The position numbers and the translations under genes were made by a program. Shown piece after piece: positions 12,441 to 24,400 of a stretch of DNA of 64,000 bases. Each line of letters begins with the position of its first letter. Position 1 is the first letter of the stretch. Origin of the DNA: Neoechinorhynchus agilis (Eukaryota; Acanthocephala); contig CM121341.1 of assembly GCA_051530055.1 (NCBI GenBank), positions 5,022,001-5,086,000 on the forward strand, read 5' to 3'. The notes under the pieces were generated by a model. That model was not told where the DNA came from, did not search any database, and saw nothing but the letters and a program-made list of their open reading frames with translations.

Positions 12441-14244
12441 GAAATGGGCCAACGTGCAGATTATCGATTTGACAATGAGCGTTTAGTCAATGGAGGCTTC
12501 TTTTTAAAAAAGATTAGAATTCACTACATAAAGGAACCTATATAAAAATCTAGGATTGCTCACATTCAACAATATGCGAACGTTTGGTCAATTGATGCCT
12601 TTGAAAACTGCGTTAAAAGTCTCAGTACCGAAATCAGTGCGTAAAATAATGTCCGACTAACCGTATGGAACTCGTCGTCTTATGGATCCGACAGCACATC
12701 TCTGCCGATTTCCACTAAAACATAATGTGCCTGCTGCAAAAACATCTTCAACTAATGTTTCCGACCTATCATTGCTCATGGATCCCATTCTTCGCATTTG
12801 CACCGAAAAAGAAGAAGATCCATTTTTAGATCATCAGTCAATTTTTTTGTTAAAATGATATTATCTATCAAATTAGCTCTTCATCTTTTTAACGCATTAC
12901 TTAGGGAACTGCTTTAAATCGCTCTTTTAGACTAATCAAGTCGCCCGGACAAATCGTTTCATTTATCTAGGGTTTATTGCACATAAAAATCGAATTATTT
13001 AATTTGAATTGCGAAATGTTACATTATTAAGGTTTAATGAGTTTAGACAGAATGAAAGCACTCAACGAAATCGACATATACACACATCGTAAGCGGGATT
13101 TTTGCTAGTTCCAGTCAAAAGAAATGTCTCACTCGTGAATACATTCAATTCAAACGATCGTAAAGACAAAAGTTATAAACATTTCTTTTAAATTCGTAGT
13201 TTTAATGGCTTTTCATGGGCGTAATCCAAGAATGCCGATAGTTTTTATGGATTAACAAATGATTTAGAGAACTCATTTCAATTTATTATACGCAATCTTT
13301 TTAAATACGTCAACTCAATCGTTCATTTCGACCAGCTTTCAATTGAGTGACTTGAGAGCTTTTGAAAGACGAACATATCGATTTTATCGATTAAAAAGTA
13401 TTCTAAAACTATACAATCGTTCATTGCATTATTGATGAATGCGTAACGAATGTCGTTCGTTTATTTTGCAAGAATACATCAATAGTCTAGAAATGATAAA
13501 ATTTCTATGGGATCGCCGTTAGACCAGTGTTGGCTGATCTCCACATTCGCGAATGAGAATCTGATATTCGGGAGAGGCTATCCGGTATCCAACACTGGTG
13601 GAGTTATGTTGATGACGTCTGCATGATCACAACGGTGATCTTAAATCGATTGATGTTTTAATATCAATAATCAAGGTAGTTTGTCTCAAAATGTAACAAC
13701 AAATAACTCAAGAACCATGATAGCTATCGCAAATCCGAAAACAGATTTGGAATCAGCGCGTTAAGATGTACTAAATTAACTGATACCAGAGTTTCACAAC
13801 TCTGAGATAAGTGCTCTAGTCTCCATAATGGATTTGCTCGGATTTCAGAGTCGTTAAAATCCGCGGACCTTTTTAATGTTTACATTGATTAACCCGAAGG
13901 ATTTTCTATCGATGATAAACCAATCATTTTGTTCGTATGACTTATTTAATCCTTCAAAGAGTATGAGAATGTGCGGATTCATTAGTTTTCAGGACAAAAC
14001 GTTTTATCAGTGAAAAGATCTCTTATGCGAATTCGTATTTTTTTGTAGGCTAAGAAATTGTTTCTTTTATAAACCACTTTTATATTTGGCAAACATAAAT
14101 TTAAACGGATATTTTCAAAAAAGGCCAATATTTAAAAAGCAATGGACTGAAGAAAAGGCCGAAAATTATCAGATAAATCAATTATTTCACAATTCCCGCT
14201 ATAAAAAAAGAGGTAAATAAGTGAACAGTGTTTGTTTTGGTCTT
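12441..14244. other. Gene-free AT-rich interval with one hairpin
   Basis: I see no coding exon here. The only structure is an inverted pair ACCAGTGTTGG at about 13522 and CCAACACTGGT at about 13590, which would close an 80-nt hairpin with an inner TCTCC/GGGAGA pairing. The rest is low-complexity AT-rich DNA between the minisatellite and the calcium sensor gene. Confidence 0.6.
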
Positions 14245-14817
14245 TTAATAATTCCCATAATTAAAATCAAGCAGTCTTCTAATGGTTCCATTTGACGCCA
14301 TCGTATGAACGAATTCAATTCGGTCTACTTTACCACTTCCGTCGGCGTCCATTTCGGCAAACACGTTCTTTACAAGCTGATCCAGTTCCGTTTTGCTCAC
14401 AATTCGATCTTTTCTAAGAGTGATAAGACTTCCTATCAGCGATCTGAGTTCTTTAATAGTGATGATGCCATTTCCGTCTTGATCGCAAATATCGAATATA
14501 ATATTGGCCTTGTGTGTAGGTTCCGTTTGGTATATAAGAGCATTTGGAAGAAAATATTCGCTGAACGAAATGTATCCTGAATTGTCAGCGTCGAAATATT
14601 TGAACAAAATTTCAGCAATTCCTTCCACGTTGGCGTTCTCATGTCTCGACTTAAACATTCGAATGAAGGTTTTCTTATCCATCTTGCCGTTTGGTGCTAC
14701 AGCCTTATAGCGTCTATAACTCTCGAGAACAACTCGTTCATCACAATTCGCTGAATGTGCCAACATTTTGATTATCCGAGGTGTTGGTTCTGCATGTCGA
14801 TTGAGCTTGGAACCCAT
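14245..14817 (-). CDS. Neuronal calcium sensor family EF-hand protein
   Basis: A single-exon frame of 190 residues, the usual length for frequenin/recoverin relatives. It starts MGSKLNR, with Gly2 and Ser3 as expected for N-myristoylation. Four EF-hand positions are visible: a degenerate first one around VAPNGKMDKKTF (inactive in the family), then canonical calcium loops DADNSGYISFSE, DQDGNGIITIKE and DADGSGKVDRIE. The end, EFVHTMASNGTIRRLL, matches the family's last helix. Such proteins switch membrane binding and partner contacts with calcium in neurons and secretory cells. The sequence diverges from frequenin, so I do not assign a subfamily. No intron is seen, unusual beside its spliced neighbours, so a retrocopy is possible, although the frame is intact. 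Confidence 0.82.
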   Translation of the reverse strand: MGSKLNRHAEPTPRIIKMLAHSANCDERVVLESYRRYKAVAPNGKMDKKTFIRMFKSRHENANVEGIAEILFKYFDADNSGYISFSEYFLPNALIYQTEPTHKANIIFDICDQDGNGIITIKELRSLIGSLITLRKDRIVSKTELDQLVKNVFAEMDADGSGKVDRIEFVHTMASNGTIRRLLDFNYGNY

Positions 14818-15165
14818 TTTGTAGCCTCGTATTTTAGTTCACTGCATAGGCTAAAAAATGAGCTGAGGCGTCGAAAACTTTCATCCTGAATCATGGAGGT
14901 GCAACGCATTTTGTGCTTATTATAAGCCGGAAACGAGCCATTTAAGGAAAAATCGATGAAAACGCGTTCTCTAATTGTTGTGAGTGTATTAATCTAAATT
15001 CTAAAGATTCGCCGATTGATTTTTTTTAATTTTCATGGCATTTCCCATTCTCTGCCGTACTCCCAATATCGAGGTTTAATCAGCAATTTTAAATGGCATT
15101 TCATTCTGGGATGTGGAAACTTTTGTATTTAAGAAAGCGAATTCGTGCCCAGAACTCTCCGTCGC

Positions 15166-15387
15166 ACGACGACGAAATCTCTCGGAATAAAGATTTTCTT
15201 TTTGTCATTACACCCGGCCAAGTGTCCATCAAAAAAACCTGACAAGCCGAATTGTGAATTGCATTCTTTTTTTGATGTGAAATTATCATCTTTAAACTCA
15301 AATTTTTATTTTCCAAAGTTGACACTTGGAATAAGACCGTTTTAATGACAAAAAGAAAGTCTTTATTCCGAGAGATTTCGTCGTCTT
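15166..15387. mobile_element. MITE-like element with about 44-bp terminal inverted repeats
   Basis: The left arm at about 15168-15211 (GACGACGAAATCTCTCGGAA, then TAAAGA and TTTCTTTTTGTCA) is repeated inverted at about 15341-15386. Inside, CCAAGTGTC near 15217 pairs with GACACTTGG near 15321. The element is 220 bp with no reading frame, as expected for a non-autonomous DNA transposon. Surrounding DNA from 14818 to 16198 shows no gene. Confidence 0.7.
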
Positions 15388-16198
15388 AAGGCTCCCTGAG
15401 GAATCTACATTAAAAACGAGTGGAGATGTGAAGTTTTAAGTTAAAGTAGCGACATTGAAGTATGGAAAGTTCGTTTCTTTTGTTAAGCAGTTCTGGAGCT
15501 TTGTCTGATGCCCAGAACTCTCGCTTCGATTCCATGCTCATTCCCGATTGATTCATCAGCATATTTATCCCAATATAAATTTCTGGGAAAGTGTTGTTCA
15601 ATTTTGCCTATCTATAGATTAATTTGCTATTGTCATCGGCCAAAACATTGTCCGCAGATCATCGCGTAGACCACGTTTCTTCGAGTTCAAATCGAATCTT
15701 GTCTGTAATTGGTGGATTTCGGTAGGTACGAGTCCAGTTCCCGTAAGGATTCGCCTAAGTGTAAGCGCATTTCTGTTTACAATACGGACATCCAGCTTTT
15801 TGGAACGTCACTAGTGAACTTTTCACTGATATATTTTTATCTTAAGAATCGATTTTTTCTCTATATCCTTTCGATTTCTCCTGTCTTGAATCACATCGCT
15901 ACTGGAACCACTTGACCCCCTTTTTACGTTTGTATATCGATTATCAGCGATAATTGCATTCACTCCGTCTAGATCCAATCGTTCTTCGTTAATGACAATG
16001 AGTAAACCAGTGCTGTCCAGGACATCTCAGCATAAATTGCCTATTTAATTACCAAAGGATAATTGGAAATCTAGACGCATGGCTATCCTTTGGAGGCTCC
16101 GTTTGCCATTGAGAAACGACAGATAATCCGATGGTTTGTCTCGCGTTACCTTAATCCCACCAGTAAAATCTCTAGAATTCAACATCGTCTCCGTAGAT

Positions 16199-16440
16199 TA
16201 GCGAAGATTAATTTGGTTCGACGTTAAATGTAGAACCATTCACTGCTTTTCCAAATCATAAAAAACTCGATACTCTCCTGTTTACGAATTATTGTTTTTA
16301 CAACCCAATAACTTTAATTCCGTTTTAAGGTTCCGTAAAACAATAATTCATAAACAGGAGAATATCAAGTTTTTTGATGATTCGGAAAAGCAGTGAATGT
16401 TTCTACATTTAACGTCGAACCAAATTTATCTTCGTTATGT
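16199..16440. repeat. Near-perfect foldback with about 100-bp arms
   Basis: The arm at about 16203-16298 (GAAGATTAATTTGGTTCGAC and onward through ACTGCTTTTCC) returns inverted at about 16337-16436, with a spacer of about 35 bp containing CCCAATAACTTTAATTCC. Mismatches are scattered and few. It could be a foldback transposon, or a source of long hairpin RNA if transcribed. The stretch to 16774 holds nothing else I can support. Confidence 0.75.
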
Positions 16441-16774
16441 GGTTCTTCTCTTTTTATGTTATTCTAAAAAGTCATTCTACATGGTTTGCAGTCTTCAGGA
16501 GGATAAAATGTTTAAATCTATAAAATACGGTCTAACGTTTCTAAAAAAACCGTTGCTTTTTGTTGGGAGCATCACGAACGTTCTTAAAATTCTTAATTCG
16601 AACAAGGTTATAATTTTTAAGAGTTCCATAATTTCATTAGAGGCATTGTTTATGTCTTCATTCGGTAAAACCTCCTAAAATTTAGAACACAATTTAAAAA
16701 GTAAAGACTAGAGAACATCTTTATAGCTCGACGTCTTCTAAGATTTGCATATCCCATTCCGTCCTCATTATTAA

Positions 16775-16780
16775 TTTATT
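16775..16780 (-). terminator. Poly(A) signal of the MLF gene
   Basis: AATAAA on the minus strand about 25 bp after the MLF stop codon, giving a very short 3' UTR. Confidence 0.5.
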
Positions 16781-16803
16781 TTGAGCATATTGTTTTCGAT
16801 GTG

Positions 16804-17541
16804 TCACATATTGGTTGATCCCGATGATGATGAAGGTGGTGCTTGCAAATACTGTTGATTCGGATATCTGAACGGTTCTCTGAACATTTGTTTGGCTTCT
16901 TCAGCCTTGCGGTTCCATTCGTTGACAAAATTAACTTTATATTCCTCTGGGACGTTTCGGTGGTATCGTCTATCTTCGAGTGCTCCAGTTTGTGGATTAC
17001 GATATCGTTCCCTGATTTCTCCTTGATCTCCAATGAACAATCCTTCCTGCATTTGTTCAATTCCCTTCGAAGTGTCTCTGTGAGCTCTACGTTGCCTCCA
17101 AACGCCATTAGGACCCATTTCACGTTCGTCGTGACTCTGAACAAGTTTCGGTTTTCCGTTTAAATTGCTGTATTCCACTGTTTGACTTTTTGACATCATG
17201 TAAGTCTTTGCGTTTGGGTCACTTGTCATAGCTTGAGACAATGATGGTGGATGCATGAACCCAAATGACGAAGGTTGCATGAACATTCCCATTGAAGATC
17301 CAAACATGGAGTTCATTCTGTTCATCATTTGATCCATATGCTGCTCCACTAAAGCAGATAAACTATTCATCGTAGGCATCATTGGGTCGTAAGGAGCTAA
17401 ATTTGTGCTAGGAAATAGCTGACTGTTCATCGGTTGACCTTGGAAGTAAGATCGAGGAGGATAGGTTGCTGGTGAAATTGTGCTGTTTATCGATGGTGGA
17501 GGCACTTGATTGCTGCCATGGGAAACCATTTTACGAGGCAT
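16804..17541 (-). CDS. MLF: Myeloid leukemia factor (MLF) family protein
   Basis: A 245-residue frame from ATG at 17541. The N-terminal part is proline/serine/methionine-rich with MDQMMNRMNSMFG and MGMFMQPSSFG, typical of MLF. The conserved core follows: MMSKSQTVEYSNLNGKPKLV, then QSHDEREMGPNGVWRQRRAH, a DTSKGIEQMQEGLFIGDQG stretch (the 14-3-3-linked region in the family) and EDRRYHRNVPEEYKVNFVNE. MLF proteins shuttle between nucleus and cytoplasm and act with 14-3-3, Hsp70-type chaperones and transcription regulators. No intron is needed. The C-terminus ends in a short serine-rich tail. The start sits just upstream of a second in-frame ATG (residue 5); either could be used. Confidence 0.92.
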   Translation of the reverse strand: MPRKMVSHGSNQVPPPSINSTISPATYPPRSYFQGQPMNSQLFPSTNLAPYDPMMPTMNSLSALVEQHMDQMMNRMNSMFGSSMGMFMQPSSFGFMHPPSLSQAMTSDPNAKTYMMSKSQTVEYSNLNGKPKLVQSHDEREMGPNGVWRQRRAHRDTSKGIEQMQEGLFIGDQGEIRERYRNPQTGALEDRRYHRNVPEEYKVNFVNEWNRKAEEAKQMFREPFRYPNQQYLQAPPSSSSGSTNM

Positions 17542-17739
17542 TCTAAAAAGACCGTAGTTGTACTCCCTTCCTCGACCTTTTTATATGTAAACACACATTC
17601 ATCGCTTTGTTGTCGTTACGGTTTTATGAGTCATTTTTAGGGGGTTCTTGGAAAGTGCAATAAAAGAAAAATTTCGCCAAAATGTGGTGTTACCTTGAAA
17701 ATGTTTTTATACCCAAACGCGACCTTAGTCTCATCGACC

Positions 17740-19065
17740 ATCGCAATTTTCAAACTTTTCATTTTTTGTAGAGAGAACCGCAACCTCTCGAAAGAGCGAA
17801 AAATGCGTGAATGAGAAGATTTTAGCCATTATTAAAACAGAATAAAAAATTTTGTAGAGGGAACCACAACCTCTCGAAAGAGAGAAAATACGTGAAAGAA
17901 GATTTTAGCCATTATTAAAACAGAATAAAAAATTTGTAGGGAACCGCAACTCTCGAAAGAGAGAAAATGCGGAAGAAGATTTAGCCATTATTAAAACAGA
18001 ATAAAAAATTTTGTAGAGGGAACCGCAACCTCTCGAAAGAGAGAAAATGCGGAATGAGAAGATTTTAGCCATTATTAAAACAGAATAAAAAATTTGTAGA
18101 GGGAACCGCAACCTCTCGAAAGAGAGAAAATGCGTGAATGAGAAGATTTTAGCCATTATTAAAACAGAATAAAAAATTTTGTAGAGGGAACCGCAACCTC
18201 TCGAAAGAGAAATGCGTGAATGAGAAGATTTTAGCCATTATTAAAACAGAATAAAAATTGTAGAGGAACCGCAACCTCTCGAAAGAGAGAAAATGTGAAT
18301 GAGAAGATTTAGCCATTATTAAAACAGAATAAATTTTTAGAGGACCGCACCTCGAGAGAAAATGTGAAAGAAGATTTTAGCCATTATTAAAACAGAATAA
18401 AAAATTTTGTAGAGGGAACCGCAACCTCTCGAAAGAGAGAAAAATGCGTGAATGAGAAGATTTTAGCCATTATTAAAACAGAATAAATTTTTTTCTAGAG
18501 GTAACCGCAACCTCTCGAAAGAGAGAAAATGCGTGAGTGAGAAGAAGATTTTAGCCATTATTAAAACAGAATAAAAATTTTTGTAGAGGGAACCGCAACC
18601 TCTCGAAAGAGAAAAATGCGTGAGAGAAGATTTTAGCCATTATTAAAACAGAATAAAAAATTTTAGAGGGAACCGCAACCTCTCGAAAGAGAGAAAAATG
18701 CTGAATGAGAAGATTTTAGCCATTATTAAAACAGAATAAATTTTTAGAGGGAACCGCAACCTCTCGAAAGAGAGAAAATGCGAATGAGAAGATTTTAGCC
18801 ATTATTAAAACAGAATAAAAATTTTGTAGAGGGAACCGCAACCTCTCGAAAGAGAGAAAAATGCGTGAATGAGAAGATTTTAGCCATTATTAAAACAGAA
18901 TAAATTTTTTTGTAGAGGTAACCGCAACCTCTCGAAAGAGAGAAAAATGCGTGAGTGAGAAGAAGATTTTAGCCATTATTAAAACAGAATAAAAAATTTT
19001 GTAGAGGGAATCGCAACCTCTCGAAAGAGAGAAAAATGCGCGAGAAGAAGATTTTAGCCATTATT
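17740..19065 (+). repeat. About 86-bp tandem array with a conserved tetraloop hairpin
   Basis: Some 15 units share GTAGAGGGAACCGCAACC, then CTCTCGAAAGAGAG, then GAAGATTTTAGCCATTATTA and AAACAGAATAAA. Unit length varies with small deletions. The central 14 bases form a perfect stem CTCTC/GAGAG around GAAA, and the hairpin core is kept even in most units that lost flanking bases. The array lies between the MLF 5' end and DNAAF11. Antisense open frames here are by-products. Confidence 0.92.
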
Positions 19066-19395
19066 AATATCGCAAAAATGACATTGAAATGTTCATCGTG
19101 TCAATTTTCGAAAACAAGGAGAAGGCTCTAAAAATCATCAGGTTTCAACGCTGATTCAATGCCCCATAAAAACACTTTGATAGCATTCTGAAATGCCTTA
19201 CAGGTCTTTGAAGTATTGTTCGTGAAAGAAGGAATTACGCCTAAAGGTTCGAGATTGATAAGAAAAAATTCTTAACATTGATCACGAAACTGCTCATAGT
19301 AAGAATTGCTTTTGATCTTCGGGGGTAAAATGTGAATGTCGCCTAAGCAACGCTTTCACATTTTGATGGCACTATAATTCTTTTTGGGACGTTTA

Positions 19396-20757
19396 ATGAG
19401 AAGTAAGTATTGATTTGAGCGATTCCCTCTAATGTCTTTTTTATTTGAACAAAAAAGTCACCGTTGATATGGTTAGGAAAAGGGCTGAGCACAATGATTG
19501 TGTTTTACATACTCTGGAGGAGATTAGTCTTCATCATTTGGGAATTGAGAGGTAGATTTTGTTTCAAAGCAACATATTTTCAGGGTTATTGTGTATTTTG
19601 ACAGAATCGAATTTTTAAATAGATGGTGTCCGGATCTGAAAATCCTATTGCTACAAGGAAACGTTATTAGACGAATAGGTATGCAATGCGAGCTCACTTT
19701 ATGAATTGATTTTTTTTCAGAGAATATGTCCCGTCTCAAGCATTTGCAGTATCTCAATCTTGCTTTAAATTGTATTCAAACTATCGAGAATCTAGAAGGT
19801 TTTGTACCCAGCAGATTAGCACAAAAACCAATGTTACCATCAGCTTCGATGTTTAGAATGCGAGGCATTGGAAAAGCTCGATCTTACGCTCAATTTCATA
19901 GCGGATCTGAAATCGGTGTCCAAATTGAGAGCAAACGAAAATCTTCGCGAGTTGCACTTGATCGGAAATCCATGCTGTGATTACGATCAATATCGAATGT
20001 ACGTTATAAAAGTTCTTTCACCCAAATTGAACGTTCTAGATGGTGTTCGGATAAATGCATATGAACGAAGAGCAGCGATGATGTTCAACGAGCAAACCTT
20101 TTCGTCAATTGGGACAATTATTGAAGTAGAAGATAGCCAAATCGATCGGTTTTTGAGAATTCTGCACACTGAAGGACCGAGTGCAAAGTTACCACATTGT
20201 CCAGCAGCACGAATTGCATCTCAAAAGTTCAAAGAGTTAAATAGTATTCAAGAACCCATTTGTGTCCCAGTTGAGACCCAAAGTAAAGTTAAGTATATGA
20301 AGCCGGACGGCACTCCCCGTTGCTGTAATGAAGCTAAATCAAAGGTTTTAGCACTGTATGAATGGTAGCTAGTCTTGAACCTTTGGAATAAATTAAAGTT
20401 TCGATTTATTGACGAAACAGGTTATTATATACTAAAGCTCTTTGTTCCAAGATACTTAAGTTCGGATTTGGTGTCATGTGTGGCTCATCCGAATTATGTA
20501 AGGGTAACTGTTAAAGGAAAGGTTCGTCTACAGGTTTTAAAGACTTGCTTAAATAAACCTTTTAGGTATTTCAAATTACTTTGTTAGAGGAAATTCATGC
20601 CGATAAGACCACTTTTTCACGAAATAAGGATGAATTGACTGTTAAAATGTTTAAAGTCAACGATAGGCATACGTTTAACGTACCTAAAAAGCAAATGAAG
20701 AATAAGACTATGGAACATAATGAAGATGATTTATCATTGCCTCCACTCGTAGAGTAG
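19396..20757 (+). CDS. DNAAF11: Dynein axonemal assembly factor 11 (LRRC6 / tilB)
   Basis: I model seven exons: 19396-19402, 19458-19551, 19605-19678, 19721-19798, 19857-20344, 20399-20533 and 20566-20757, with introns of 32-58 bp. The product opens MRITVDMVRKRAEHND, matching the family start. Leucine-rich repeats follow (LKILLLQGNVIRRIENMS, LQYLNLALNCIQTIENLE, KLDLTLNFIADL, LRELHLIGNPC), then the LRR cap (CDYDQYRMYVIKVL...LDG), then a CS/p23-like domain with YVRVTVKGKVRLQ. Each junction restores a family motif, so the model is strong although the donors are weak. The protein acts with other cytoplasmic factors to preassemble outer and inner dynein arms, hence a requirement for motile cilia or sperm flagella. 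It is about 350 residues, shorter than vertebrate LRRC6, with a reduced coiled-coil region. Confidence 0.92.
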
Positions 20758-20764
20758 ATTTTTT

Positions 20765-20770
20765 AATAAA
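20765..20770 (+). terminator. Poly(A) signal of DNAAF11
   Basis: AATAAA begins 8 bp after the stop codon. It implies an extremely short 3' UTR. The following 20771-21476 shows no gene. Confidence 0.55.
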
Positions 20771-21476
20771 ATTAGAATTTTTTTTGATATTTAGTATCTA
20801 TTAAGGGCTCCATGGCTCTGTTTGGACACACAACAAACTTATTCATTGGTCAGTAAATTGGATAAAATCACTTATGGGTTTTGTACGCATCCCTCAGGAT
20901 AATCTCCGAGGATAAGTTTCACTCCTTGATCAAAATGGAGGTTAGAAAAGGTAAAATGCCATTCATTAATCTGAGTGAAAAAGAGATTTTACAAGAAGTT
21001 TTTGCTCAAACCTATATATATAGTAATCCTATTGAGTTCAAATTGAAAAGGGACAGAATTTTTTTTAAATCATCTAAGGACTTTTCGAATCATCAATGAT
21101 TTTACACGAGTTAAAGTAGTTGGAGGGATACGGTGCCAAAACCCAAATGTGGCATACCTTTGCGATTTGGCTGCCTCTTAATTCGTCGTCAGAGGTTTTG
21201 TTCTATGTGTTCCTGAGTGAAATATCGATCCAATTTGATTGCATTGCTTTCCATCTTAAAAAGAACAGCAGGGAAGTGATCCCGTATTCGATTGCTTAAC
21301 CGGACAAAATTAAAAGTTGAGACGATGTTAAGTATTGACGGTTGCAAAGGTTACCCGCTGATTCTGAATGAAAAAAGTGGGAGTAAAATCGAGCCTTTTG
21401 AAGAAACTGCTGGCTTTTTGTCCATTTTCACTTGCTGATCATACACTTTTAACGGAATTATTGAACAATACATTTC

Positions 21477-24400
21477 TCACTTGACACGAGTCTGATTCAA
21501 GTAGCGAGAAATCGAAGATTTGACTTTTTCGAAGCAATCCAACATGAATTTAGAATCGGTTGACCTTTGTTGTTGTTGTCTATACTGATTTAAATCATGT
21601 TCACAATCTTTCCAATCAATTAATTGAGTTTGATTAAAGGAGTCGTAACTTCGTTGTTTTAATCGAAGACCAAGAAGACAATCGTATACAATACTTAGAT
21701 GGATACATCTGATAAGCAATTTGTTAGCATCATTAGTCGATTTCTGTTGAACATAAACTCGTATGATTGATTTTGAAAGCGGTGAATTCGTTTGAAAAGT
21801 TGGATTTTCTTGTAGAACATGTAGTTCTAACCTACTAATAACATCCACGGAGTTCACAATAAAGTAATCGGTCAGTTTCTTTACCACTAATCTATAAAAA
21901 TCGTCCGGGACATTTAATATGTTTTGAGCCACTAACACTTGTACTGAAAAGGAGCTTTGTTCGTCTATCAAAATATCAATGAGTTTGTCGAATATTGTGT
22001 TTTTTGCAAGTCCAATGGCAAACTGAAAATCTCCAATGTCATAATCTTGCTCAGTTAATGATCGAACACTTTCAGTGACACAGAGTGCTTGTTTAATATA
22101 CGATGTGATAGCATTGGATTTATAGCAAGATCTTAGTATGTGTCTACACAATCTATGAATCTCTGGATGTCCATCTGAACTCCCGGATATTATAATTGGA
22201 AGAAACTGCTCTGGATGAATGAGTTTTTGCTGGATTATTCGCGTCAATAATTCCACAACCCTAATTCGCAATTTAAGGCTTTGAGTCGAATAAAGTTGAG
22301 AGATTTTTATGAGGTCAACTTGACTTAGGATTGCATTAATCGTATCTTCTTTTAGGACTCGTTTATCTATTACTTGAGTTATTGAAAGTGGAGGCAGCGA
22401 GAGTGGACCACGTTTGTCCATCAATGCAAATCCAAGAGCCTCATTGATGTTTGAAACGACTTGATTCATAAGATCCCATTTATTTCCGTCCAATATCCGA
22501 CAATATAATTCACGCGTTTTTGTCTTAAAACAATTGAGATACGATTGTCTGTGACAAATATGTCCGATCGATTCAAGAAGTCGGCATCTTGTGTGAGTTA
22601 GAAATCTCCTATTTTTGACTGACCGGACTAGAATTTCAAACAAATGTGAGACTCCGTATTCCTTGATTGATGAAAGATCAAAATATTTAAAAAAAAGGCC
22701 GAGAGCACAGGATGATCGGGTGAACGTAAATTCATTAATCGACTCTAGAGTAATTGTATAGAATCTCTGGATTATTAAATTAGGGAAGCGGTTTAATCGC
22801 ATCAGCATGACTGATAAGCAAGATATTGACGACTCGATTATAGGGATTGATTTAGTTGCCGTGAAACCGATTAAGGTTTGTTGGAAGTATTCGGGGAAAG
22901 ATATATGAGACACGCTGAGCAAAATGAGTCTGACTGTTGATAAAAGACATTCTAGAACTTGATTGGTCAATTCACTCGAATCATATTTGAACTTATTGAT
23001 GGATTTAATCATTTTGCCAATGTACTTCTCACCAAGTTTCGGGTTCGACTCACAAATCACGTTCACTATCCATGCAGTCTCCAGTTGCTGAGAATCATTC
23101 GACTTTCGACTGGAACAGAATATCTCCAAGAGAAGCTCTACGTGTTCGAAATTCCCTTTGAGAGCATTTTGAATGATTTCTCGTGTAATCTTTAATTTCT
23201 TCGAAGGTACAAAACTTATCGTTGACAGCATGTTTTCTACCACGTTTTCAATCGCTTCTTCGGATTTATAATCAAAATTGAACCACGTTTCTCTGATAGT
23301 TTGAGTCAACATTTGTTTAAGACTCGATATTCTGCATTCATATTCTTCTTTATATAAATTATCGATTAAACAAGAAAATACTTCGCCTGGTACAAGAAGG
23401 TATCTCTTTTCTTTAATAAGTAACGATATTGAAGACATGACTCGGTGCCTAATGATTGTTGATTGATCGAGAATATATTGGCACAAAAGATGCCAATATT
23501 TCAATTCCCTTAAACGACTGTTAGTTGATCTTAAAACATTAATAAATATTTGCAGAACCGTCTCACGAATATGAACGAAATTAGACTCAAAGGCTTTAAC
23601 AATCAAAGCTTTACAATCCAATTGATCTACGATCGTCTCGTCTATGCTCACCAACACAGCAATAACTTTAATAATCACTAATTTCGTTTTTTGGCACGAA
23701 TTTTTGCTTTCAAAAATCTTACGGATCACTGTAAAGCCGTGTTCAAGGATAGATCCACGTTTAACCTGAAAGAGTAAACTACTAACTTTAATTGCGTCGT
23801 CCATTTTGCAATATTTAAGTTTTAATTTGTTCAATTGTGATTCATATCGAACATAGAATGATTTGAACGCAACGTGATTTATCAGTGGATCTTTTGCCGA
23901 AGTTGTAAGTGAGTATAAGTGTCCGTATAGTTTATAGAAGGCATATTCGTCTGATTGATCGAAGGCTAAATGAGACTGTTTATATTGTGCGTTTGATGGT
24001 TCGCTTTAAAAAAGTTTGGGTCCGAGCTTTCATTTCGAGAGAGAGAGTTTAATTTTGACTTGTGTGGTAAAGTTTGAAATATTTCGACAACAATAAACAC
24101 CACACAAGTCAAAACTACGCTAATGTTCTAAATAAAGTTACTCATAACAAAATAATTTAAACTGTATTCTTTGTAGAAAAAAATAGGAATTTGAATGCAA
24201 TAAACGAGTTGAGGTCTCAATTTTTTTCTAAGGAGTTTTGCAATTTTTGTTAACAGACGTTTTGAACTCTTTGAAGCATTTTTTTGCGATCAAAACGAAA
24301 TGTTTTTGATTTTGGCCAATAAAGCGCTTCAAAGTGTACACAAATTAGTCCAATTCAAAAACATTTCGTTTAAATCGCGTAAAATCCTAAAATAACGACA

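Noticed and set aside
10096-12545. Many overlapping frames on both strands of the minisatellite
   Set aside because: GC-rich repeat units lacking stop codons; the products are periodic and have no start context.
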